Shown piece after piece: positions 48,301 to 60,300 of a stretch of DNA of 64,000 nt. Where the stretch lies: assembly GCF_000003815.2 (NCBI RefSeq), contig NC_049982.1:29303641-29367640 (forward strand), read 5' to 3'. Source of the stretch: Branchiostoma floridae (Eukaryota > Chordata > Leptocardii > Amphioxiformes > Branchiostomatidae). Under the pieces are notes generated by a model that was not told the origin of the DNA, did no database searches, and worked only from the letters and a program-made list of their open reading frames with translations. The position numbers were made by a program, and so were the translations under genes. The first letter of the stretch is position 1; each line of letters opens with the position of its first letter.

Positions 48301-51300
48301 AAAGATAAATAAATCATTTAGAAAGCATAAACAAACTTAAGGTTTGTAGGTCAATTACATAATATGCATGCTACAGAAAACAATGAAATGTTTTTAACGT
48401 AGGTAAAGCTGTCATTTGCTTTTATTGGTATTGTTATCGGGTGGGTCGACTACTGTACATGAAGAAACTTTCGCGGTGGTTTAATGTTCGCGCCTTCGTG
48501 GTTTTCGCGGTGGCCGCTTCGCCGCTAACTAAAAACCACCGCGAACATTTTTTCATGGCAGTAAGAGACTACAGGGCATGGTGCTACCGCAAAATTAAAA
48601 CCACCGTGAAAAGTCATTTTTCCTGCTACCGCGATATTAAATCCCCGCAAACTTAAAATGCATTTACAGTACTCTCTTTGAAGCCAGGGGCTGAATTGCA
48701 AGGAGGTTACAATAGGCGGGGCTAAATTGGAAGGGTCTGGAGCGAGCTGCCATTCAGCGCCACACAGGTAACCTCAATAAGACAGAAATTTCACCAGGTG
48801 CGGCCATAGGACTGTAGGTGTGAACCACTTAAACCGGGAAGGACCCCTACTCTTTTCGATGAGTGCTGTGAGTTCTTTGCTATTATAACGTGCTCGAGGT
48901 GTGGTTCTCCTCAAACACGGGGACTTCTATCTAACGTCCTATCCGAGGAACTGCCCTAACCAAAGCTAGGTACTCATTTCCACCTGAGTGAAGTGAGGAA
49001 AGTCAATGTTAAGTGCTTTTCCCAAGGGCACAACATCAGGACAAAACCAGTGGTTTCCATCCACCCATTTCCTCTGGGGTCTGTGTCAAACATCTTACCG
49101 ATTGCACTACACGACTTCAAGTTGGTAGTGATAGTACAATCATTATGTTACTTTGCTATGGCTCATGTTTGTAGCGGAGCACACTGGATCACCCCTACGG
49201 TTCTTTGAAGTGCAGAGAATTGATGTTTGATGCCTGACGCTCACACATACTCTACGCCACAGGCTTTATGTCACCATCCTAAATGACGACTACGATCAGC
49301 TGGTGCAGACCCTGCGATCAAAACACCACGCACCCACAGACCAAAACAAGGGTTCTCGAGTTATCTTGCATACAGACAAACGCACTTACATACAAATCCC
49401 GCTACAGCACCATAGGTAAGAGCCAGGTAAACCATTTTTGCACTTGACCTTCCTCTCCAAAACCGCTACACACCTACCAAGTATCGTGAAAATCGGCCAG
49501 CTGCATTTTGACTTATGCTGCCCTAAACAAACAGCAAAAAATATACCAAGCTCGCTGCAGTACCGTAGGAAAACACCAGGTAAACCGTTTTCGAACTTGG
49601 CATTCCTTTCGACAACCGCTACACACCTACCAAAAATCACAAAGTTCCATCCACAATTTTTCGAGTTATATGCTGTTGACCTACAAACAGACCCAAGTCG
49701 ACAAAAACATACTCTTCCTGGCGAAGAGAAAAATTTGGTCCCTATGTATGCATGGTGAAGCATGGACATTTAACGTCCTATCCGAGGAACGGTAAGTGCT
49801 ATCCACTTATTTCATAGGGACATGTCACCAGTGATTCTACATGTGAGACAGGTTGACTGCCTTACCTGTGCAGCTAGTCGCTTGTACTGTGATATGAGTT
49901 GTCTGGTCGGGACGGTGTACCACTCTAGCTCACTCAACACTCCCTCCTGGAAAATATATACATTTCAATATTGATATATTAGATGTTTTTCACATGTGTA
50001 ATTTCCGTTGTTGTGCTTGATGGATATAGAGCTTACAGTTAAATGCAATTGTTAAATTGTTTAACTTAGCTGTTTTAAGTGGTACATGTAAATAAAAATA
50101 TTTAGCCTATCAGACTGTGATAGCCAATCTCTGTGTATTGCAAGTTTCTCATATACATTATGTACTAGGTACAGTATGTTTTCCATCAAAGTACACTTTA
50201 TAAACTTTTAAAATAAAAAAAATGCTCCAAGTTCTTGCCAAAGTTGGGGACTGCCCACATAATCTACGGTTATTGCACATACATGTATAAATGACCTCAA
50301 ATTGAGCAATGTGGATGGCACTACCGCGAAGTCAACTTAAAACACCGCAAATTAACATTCCATTTTTCAGCTACCACTAAATTGAATCCCTACGAACTTA
50401 AATGCATTTACAGTGCAATATTTCAGGTGAATATGCATCACTGCCTGCTTTAGCACCTTTATGCAGGTGTACAGGTGAGTTAGACTTACGGCAGGTGCCA
50501 TGAGGTCCTCTAGGTCCAGCCCTTGTCCCTCAGCATGGACAAACTGTACCAGGAACTGAAACAACAACAAAGGAGGAAAACATGCGGTAAGTGTTAAAAG
50601 GCTAACGTCACATTTCCAAACCGGGGCCCGGTCTGTGGGAACAAAAGACAGAAATGTATACGTAAACATATACAACAATAATACCCCGACTATTCTCTTT
50701 ATGTCTTTATGTGTAGTTTAGTATCTTTTATGTGATATTTTTTGTCCCTGAAAGCTGCCCGTCCGGGCCATGGTTTGTGAATGTGACATAGGCCTAAGCT
50801 CTGGTCAAGTCAACTTGTATCAAATCTACCTGCTCTACTCACTCACTCACTCCAGCGAGCTCGCTCGAAATCTCCACATAACTAGTTTCATCCACCCCTC
50901 TTTGTCATCCATCGCTGCTCTACAGGGCAAGTAAAAGTCTACTGGCCCAAACTTACTTTTCTCTGGCCAAAATTTTCAAACTCAAAGACAATATATTTCT
51001 AGTACTATGCACTTTTACTTGCAGTAAGGAAATAATTTGACTTGTCAGAAACACTGCTTTTCACTGGGGTGCCTAAAGTCAGGGCATTCAAAATTTGTGC
51101 AATCTAATTTAGCTAGTCACTGGAAGATGCCAGTTTTAACACGGGACAGGCATCTTGGTAGGGCTGCACCCGTCTTTCGAAGGAAATATCAAAATTTAAC
51201 TTTACACAACTTTATATGGTTTCATATAGTTTGAGAAGGTGCTTCAAGCACATTAAATTCAAGTGGAAAGGTATGAACCCATCAATGTGAAAATAATAAA

Positions 51301-54300
51301 ATTTAATGTATATCCTGCTACAGAAACGGCAGGGAAACTTGCAGACCTATGTAGTACTAGGGGTCTGATGAATGAATCATAAGATAGAAACATACTGCCA
51401 CAGCTTGCAGAAGAGTCTTGGCCTTGGCTGCAGTGTTGTTCTGATGCTTCAGTTTGGAAGCCTCCTCTTCAAAGTCCTACAGTAGAAAATAACAACATTA
51501 TTATCTTTCAAAGTCTCAAACAAAATCAGCCCCTGCAACAACAGCAACAGCCCCTAGGGGGCCAAATTATCCATCACTTCCTCTCTAGGCAAAAAGCTAT
51601 AAAGTCCTTCCCAGATAGTGAATAGTCTGGTGCCTATCTCCATTTCTGTAGCCCTTGGGCTGCACATCTTTTGTGCAATCACTACAGCAGGGGGCTAGCT
51701 CACTGGTAGTTGTGCAAATGCTCAAGTACTTAAAACTCTTTCTCAAATGCTGAGCATAGAAAGCAGCATGTACCATCTTTAACGTTTTTGGTATGATTTG
51801 GCCGGGGATCAAACTAACAACCTACCGAATGCGAACACTTTAAGCCAATAATATTATTGCATGGGTCTGTACAAGCAACAGTTTGTATACATAGTATGCC
51901 GCCAAAAAATCATGGAGCTAGCATGTTCCAAACACAAGTTTGAATAAGTCTGAATAAAAGCTATTCCCTTCCCTACCTTTACGATTAGCTCCCATATTGA
52001 CTTCTGTAGTTTTGGCACGCAGTCGGTGTACAGCCAGTCTGAGAATGCCTGGAAGTGATTGGTCAGGAACTCGGCCAATGGCTGGAGGCGTTGCTGGATG
52101 GTGTAACCGTACAGTGGGAGGGACAAGAGGAGCGACAGGGCTTGGTGGAAAAACAGGTTAATCTGAAAATAGAGACAGACATTATGAATTAAGTATACAT
52201 TTATGCTTACATGCATGTATTTCATGAAGCTGATAGCAGCAGAGACCATGGAACAAGATTATATGGAGACTGTTCTACAGAGCCCTCTAGTGATGCCTAT
52301 AAGAACTACAGGTCACATGCATGTACTTCATGAAGCTTCATGCATGTATTTCATTAAGACGCCTGACAGCAGGAGAGACCATGGAACAAGATTATATGGA
52401 GACTGTTCAACAGAGCCCTCTAGTGATGCCTTTAAGAACTGCAGGGTGTATATTGTGAAAGCAGACTTGCACTTACAACTTTCCAATAGAAACAGGTTTG
52501 TCTCAAGAGCATGTATAAAAGAGATTTTGCTAAATTTTTCTTGTTCAGACCTTTTCCCTGCTTTACCAAGGACGTTATACAAGATTGATAAAGAAAAATA
52601 ATGCCCTTGCTGCTCCATAACCCCATAGCTCTAAAATGAATACCTTTGCAAGAGGCGGCAGGTTACAAGAATTCTGTTATCTTAACTTATCTTGCTAAGA
52701 ACATACCTTGTAAGCCAGAAGTCGGATCAGTCCATTCCTGACCCTGTGCAGGTGCCATCGGACATGGCAGACAACGGTCGCCCTGTACGGGACGTACGCT
52801 GAGCGATTTCCTCTCTTTCCCGACGACTTCCTGTCTGGTGCCCTTTGACCTGGTGTGCCATCTCCCGGTGACCTCTCACCTGCTGACCTTTGACCGTTGC
52901 TGACCTGTCTGGTGGGGCTGGGATGGGGGGTGGTGCTGCTGTGGCCGGTGCCGTCTCGGTCACTGTCTGTCCATGGGGATGTGGATGGGGTTCCTGGGGT
53001 ACACAGGTCGACTACCACATAATCTGGAAAACAGACAGAAGCCAACGTTATTACCAAAAAAAGCTAGTTCAAGGTTTGAACAGTACATGGTATAGTGTGA
53101 TACACTGTGGGCAATATGTTGAATGTCCCTCAGACATTAACAAAACATGCCACGAGAAAAAACTGTTAAGAAGTTAAGGGCTTCAACCTTCATCCTTGTG
53201 CGTGCACAGTTAAAACTGTGAACCATTGCGAAAATCAACATTCTAAAGCTCCAGCCCCAAGGGAATGAAGGATTGTTTTTTATCTTGTGCATGTGTATGT
53301 GTGTGCACTGCCCTATAGCCTTTTTGAGGCTGTAGTGACAATGGGTTGTTATCCGCTGTGTCTAGGGTATTGGAAAGCAGTGCACATCCTTCTCTTCCCA
53401 TGCCTTTCGCCTCCTCAACTGAAGTCAGGAACCCATTTTTACACTTGGTTGGAGTGAGGAAATTTGTGCTGAAAGCCTTTCCTGAGGACACACTGCCTAG
53501 CCAGGAATGTCAGCAATCAAACCTGTGACCTCTAGGTCTTGTATCTGCTAGCCTAGTCAATTGGCCATTTGATTATATTATACTTGGTGAATTTTGACAG
53601 AAAGACAAAATTTCCTACAGAGAAGACCTGTGACCTCTAGGTCTTGTGTCACATTGGCCGGAGGTGAACAGCACTGACCTTCATTGACAGCATCCTGACA
53701 GCGGCTGTCCTTACAGCTGATGCTGCCCACAGCCCTGTGGAGCAGCTCGTCGACCTTGGGCAGTACATCCAGCAGGGCGTGGATGTTGTTGATGCGGACA
53801 CACATCTAAATAACAAACAACAGAACTTGTGCTGATTATCTAAAATGTAGTATCAGACAGATGCAAAAAAAGGAACACAACTTTGGGGACTTTTAGGAAT
53901 TGGGCTGTGTCGATCTGTTGACTGATCAATAGCTATGTTACAAGCACAAATACATGTACAATGTGTATCAGAAGAGTACGAAATGTTTGTCTAATTTAGA
54001 CCTTTGGTTAATGTTAACTTCTTGGGACTAAAATTCTGCTGTCTTGTCACAGAATAGGCTGTTTTAGATTCTTAGCTTCCGGAACAAAAAGAAAAAAAGA
54101 AGACCTAGTATTTATTTAAAGGTAAAGCCTTTGGGTTATCATCTGCTTTGTCCAGGGCATACTATTGGAAGACAGAGCCCATCTCTCTCCTTCTACCACC
54201 TTTTACCTTGAAGTTCCCAACAGAAGTGATGTAGTACTACCTAGTCTTACACCTGGCATTATAATAAGGTTCCTATCCGAACACGAAGGACACTGTAATA

Positions 54301-57300
54301 TCTAGCAAGGGGATGAACCTGACCTCTCTTTTGTTTGCTAGCTTAGCCACTTGGCAGCTTTAAAACTCAGATCCATAGTCAAAACTTCGGGGAAACACAA
54401 GAGAAACACACCCAGCAGAAGAGGAGATATCAACTGTGTGTATCTTCCCTTTTTTCCCTCTAGTATAGTTAGAGGATTCTTTATGTTTGTTTTGGAGGAT
54501 ACATATCCAAAAGGTTTCCTTATCATCAATTAGTGACTGATTCCTATGTGTTTCTCATGGTAATCATTCACTCCTAGGAGAAGAGCATAGCAGACAGCAG
54601 GCTGGCAGATCCTTGTGTTTCTGTGGGTGGGGCAATTGGTCATGGATATTAGCTATGTTTTCCAGTGGATTTCACATTATGTATCCTTCAGTCATACATT
54701 GGAGTCACAATTATAGAAAATTGTCCAAGTATGTGTCTACTGTATGGCTGAGCTCTAAAGGCGTAACGCCTTCAGAACAAAATTATATCAGACCGTCTCA
54801 CCTCTTCTGTGACAGGTTCGAAGCTGTCACACAGGTAGCTGGCCTGTTTGCTGATGTACTGGAAGCAGCTGCTCATGTTGTTCAGCATGTGACGGCAGCC
54901 CCAGGTGGCGTAGTTCTCCTTCTCACCCATCAGGTGCTGCACCATCTATGGCAGGTGCACAAAAAAAGAACATCACATAAAACAGACAGGCAACATTTTT
55001 GCAAAAATGCAGAATGTGTCAATCTACTCGCATACAATACTATATCATTAGGCTTGCCCAACCTCTTCTGCATGCAAGTAAAAAAAAAAGAAAAATTAGG
55101 GCTATGAATGGGGGTATATGAGTAGCCTGATGTGATAGCTAGTCCAGATAGCCAGCCCAGGTAGCCAGGCCTGATGCACAGCCCAGCCTTTTCTGCTAGG
55201 AGGAAGAAAGAAAAAGAACACGGCAAAAACAGTACTTGTACGTTTTCTCCTATGAAAAAAAATAACAAATGGAAGGATAATCTTCCCTCAATCAGATTGA
55301 ATTGTCAGTCGTTAGGAAAAGGGAAGTCCTAAAACCTAAAAGTAATCTCTTTCAACTGTTCCCATGGTAGGCAAAAATCATTTCAACTTTCACAAAAACT
55401 AGGAGTGTTTGCACATGCATACAGTGTGGAAGTACACTATACATACAAATGAACACGACACAAACTGCCATGTAAAAAGTTCATACCATGGTCCCTAGAA
55501 GCTCCCTAGCGACATTGTCTGGTGTTGCACACAGATCCAGGCAGAGCAGGTTGTCTCCATACAGGCACAGGACTGACGAGAACACCTGGGTGATAAGAAT
55601 ATAAAACATGTAAAAAGTCACAAAAAAGACACCCCCTTAATGAAATACTTAACGATATTACTCTGCCATTTCAGCCTCAGATAAACTGTACTAGGGGCAT
55701 CTTGCTTATGAATATGAATGAGCTTGCTCAATTTGTCGCGGGTCAATCAGCACCCAGATTGCAAACATGTTGTGGACATATATATAGCGTACGGCTCGGC
55801 GTACACAAAGATCTGTTTTATTTTTGCGTAATGATGATAGTTTCTTCGTATGTTCAGTCATATATTCGTTGGTGCCGCGACTGCCCTCTACCAACAGAAC
55901 CAACGTACAGAAAGCACATGTAGCTACCGTAATGTCTTGACATGTTTGAATATGATTTGATTTACTTTTGTGCTTTTGGTGCACCTCTCCGCTGTTAAAT
56001 CATGACACAATACACTACAGTTAGCAAAAATCTCTAAACGTACCTTCTGCAAAATTACATTGAAGCATTGAAGAGTGAAGCAAATCTACAGTAACTGTCC
56101 ATTACATCAAGTTAGCAACATTTCGTTTGATGGTTTTACCTGAAGTAGTTTTTGGTACAGTCCATATCTGATGTCTGTGACCAGGCTGTGGGCATCTTCC
56201 AACCCTTCCTGCTGACCTATGACCTCTTCAGCATCCGTCTCCACCTCAGAGATGGGGACAAGAACAGACTCATCCGGACAGAGCACCTGGGAGCCAACAA
56301 ATCAATAAGAAATGTTAATGATCCGGAATTTTTCTTTATGATTCAATTCATAAAAAGCTAGCAATAGTCATTATCTACATTGTACAGAAAAATGAACGTC
56401 TTGATTTAGCTTTTATTTAGTGCTTGGTTATCCATTCTATTTTCCTTGTTAGTTGGCTATTCTATTCATTCTATATTTCCTTGGTACTGATTGGCTATTC
56501 ATTCTACCTTTCCTGAATGCTGATGGCTATCTATTCTATCTTTCATTGGTGCTGATTGGCTGTCCATTCTATCTTTCCTTTTGCTGATTGGCTGTCCATT
56601 CTATCTTTCCTTGGTGCTGAATAGCTATCCATTCTATCTTTGCATGGTGCTGGTTGGCCATCCATACTATCTTTCCTTGGTACTGATTGGCAATCCACTC
56701 TATCTTTCCTTAGTGCTGATTGGCTGTCCATTCTATCTTTGCATGGTGCTAATTGGCCATCCATACTATCTTTCCTTGGTACTGATTGGCTATCCACTCT
56801 ATCTTTCCTTAGTGCTGATTGGCTGTCCATTCTATCTTTGCATGGTGCTAATTGGCCATCCATACTATCTTTCCTTGGTACTGATTGGCAATCCACTCTA
56901 TCTTTCCTTAGTGCTGATTGGCTGTCCATTCTATCTTTGCATGGTGCTAATTGGCCATCCATACTATCTTTCCTTGGTACTGATTGGCTATCCACTCTAT
57001 CTTTCCTTAGTGCTGATTGGCTGTCCATTCTATCTTTGCATGGTGCTAATTGGCCATCCATACTATCTTTCCTTGGTACTGATTGGCTATCCACTCTATC
57101 TTTCCTTAGTGCTGATTGGCTGTCCATTCTATCTTTGCATGGTGCTAATTGGCCATCCATACTATCTTTCCTTGGTACTGATTGGCTATCCACTCTATCT
57201 TTCCTTAGTGCTGATTGGCTGTCCATTCTATCTTTCCATAGTGCTAATTGGCCATCCATACTATCTTTCCTTGGTACTGATTGGCTATCCACTCTATCTT

Positions 57301-60300
57301 TCCTTAGTGCTAATTGGCTGTCCATACTATCTTTCCTTGGTACTGATTGGCTATCCATTCTATCTTTGCATGGTGCTAATTGGCCATCCATACTATCTTT
57401 CCTAGGTACTGATTGGCTTTCCACTCTATCTTTCCTCGGTGCTGATTTGCAAAATCCCATTATATTTTCAACTGCGTAATTGGATATCCCACGTAGAGTT
57501 CTTTCTACTGATTTGCTGTTCATTTCTTGGTGCCGATTGGCTATCCATTCTATCTTTTCCACAGGTCAGATCGCTCTCTGGCCTTCGGGCAATCCTACCC
57601 TTGGTCAGGCCATACCCCAGGCCATATGGAATACCCTTGTTGTATTCTATATTTATATAACTTTATATTACAACAGAATCAACATTTACTCACCTTACAC
57701 AGTGTCTCCACAAACTCGGCTGCTCTCCTGATCATACATGTAATGTCCACGTACGAGGCTGACAGAGGACACACTTTTATCTTTCCCTCCCTGCTGTCCG
57801 AATCCGTCGCCGTGCCGAAGCTCGACAGACTGGCAAAACTGTCGTCTATGCTCCCACTGTAAGTCCTATCCCTGTCTAAACCATTCTGTAACCCTTTTGG
57901 TAGGGATTCTTGGTCCAGGGTGTTTTGAGTCCTACTGGCGCCATCTCTTACTGTGTCTGTACCTAGAATTCTGTCGACTTTGTTGTTCTTACATTCCTTG
58001 CTCGCTACGACTGCATCCGGCCTTTTGATCGGCATATCGCTAGAGGAAAAACCTTGGAAACCCTCCATGAGACTCACGAACTCCAAAGGCGGAAGTCCGG
58101 CTTGCTGGTCGTCGGTGTTGTCTTCGGATCCACTTGTTGTTGTTGTTGTTGTTTGTTGTGGTGCTTTTCCACCTTTCTGGTGGTAGTCTTCTATGAATCT
58201 AAAGTCGTCGTCAGAGCTAAAGGAGTCTTCGCTCGAGTCCACGTCTTGGAACTGGTCTGTTCCATAATCCACGGAAGTCCTTTTCTGGGAAGAATTTTTG
58301 TCTTTCTTGACACTTTTTGCCATACCCGGATCTACTTTGTTGCTGGGATCTTCTGCTACTAGTGTGGAGTCTGGAGAAACTTGTGAAAGGTCTGACTGGA
58401 TCTGTGAATTTACAAGAGTTGACTCTGATGATGTTGTTGCGGTAGCATCAGCAGCATTTGGCACTGGCACATAATCGTTTGCATCCCGACTGTCATCCGA
58501 TACCTGTTCCACCGTGGATACCTCTATGATCATGGAAGCGATGGACATCTTTTCCGAGGCCGACTCGTAGCTACCGATGGGCAGAGACACGTGCCTGCCG
58601 GGATCGGTTCTGAACGATAAGGAGGATTGATTCTCATCATCATCGTTATCATCATACACAGCATCTGGTAAACTCATGCTCCTCTGGGGCATCCCTGGTG
58701 GAAGCCTCTCATTGGCTGACAGAGTCACATGGTTGTCTCTCCTCTCCTGATTGGGTGAAAGAGTTCCCTCAGAGCTATGCATGCTGGGAGGTTTGGGGGT
58801 GGATGAGTCGGAGTTTGGGGTGTGCATCTTCGGGGACGAGGTGATGGAAGAGGTCACGCTGTTGAACGCAGAGTGGAGGGATGGGGTCAGCGACCTTCCG
58901 ACCTTTGACCTGAGATGTTGCGACATGACCTTGGCAGGGATGTTCTTGTCCATGATTGTAAGAGGCTTGTACTGTTGGGAAGAAATGAGATAACTTGAAA
59001 TTATGAAATAGGCATGTATTTCAGTACTTTACCAGGCTTACATATATCATATGCCATTTACTTCTTGGCATTGATAGGTATCAACTGTACCTTTTCTTAT
59101 CTTTCATTGGATACTGATTGGTTATCCATTCTACTTTGCCCTGCATATCTTTCCTTTGATACTGATTCGTATTGATTGGCTATCCATGCTTTCTTTCCTT
59201 GGTACTAATTGGCTGTCAAGCTATCTTTCTCTTGTATTTATTGGTAACACATTCTATCTTTCCTTGGGGCTAGCCATTTCATCTATTCTTGATACTGATT
59301 GGCTTTAAATTCTATCTGTCCTTGGCATTGATTGGACACACATTCCATCCTTCCTTGGTGCTGATTGGCTATCCATTCCATCTTTTCTTGATACTGACTG
59401 GCTTTAAATTCTATCTTTCCTTGGTATTGATTGGCTACACACTCCATCCTTCCTTAGTGCTGATTGGCTTTCCATTCCATCTTTTCTTCATACTTATAGG
59501 CTGTCAATTCTATCATTCCTTGGTATTGATTGTTTATACATTCCATCTTTTCTTGATACTGATTGGCTGTCGATTCTATCTTTCCTTGGTACTGATTGAC
59601 TATCCATTCCATCTTTCTTGACAATGATTGGCTGACAGTTATGGATTCTTTCATTTCAGATCAGATAAAAAATTTTAAGGTCTTTGCTAGCAGTTCCCAA
59701 CCCCCCTTCAAAATGGCTAGGATCAGTTTGGTAACTGAAAACACTTTCTAAGGCCTAAGAAACGAAAAGAACCTGAAATGTTTCCAGACCTTATCAGCCC
59801 CCACGGCCTGCACCACCAGTGTCTGTACATCTTCCTTCATCACATCCAGCCAATGGAGAGCCTGCTTCAGAAACGAGCGCCGCCAGCGCTGGTGGCTGCA
59901 GAGGGAGAAAAACCTGATAAGTGCTTGTGCTCTGATGCTAGCTCACCTTTATTCGCAGGATAACCTTTATCCGTTGTATTCAAGACTAGGGTACTGTAAA
60001 TGCAGAAATGTTCGCGGTGGATTTATGTTATATTTTTCCTGGGCATTAAGATACTACAGTGCATGGTGCTACCGCGAAATTAAAACCACCGCAAAAAGTC
60101 CTTTTTCCCGCTACCGCGAAATTAAATCCCAGCAAAGTTAAATGCATTTACAGTCTTTAGGGATACTGTAAATGCATTTAAGTTCGCGGGGATTTAATTT
60201 CGCGGTAGCGGGAAAAAGGACTTTTCGCGGTGGATTTAATTTTGCGGTAACACCATAGACTGCAGCCTAATATCATAATAGAAAAATGTTCGCGGTGGAT

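Noticed and set aside
56543-57562. 339-codon minus-strand ORF and 274- and 279-codon plus-strand ORFs with 11-residue repeats
   Set aside because: They are by-products of a 33-bp tandem repeat that is open in several frames on both strands and lies in an intron.
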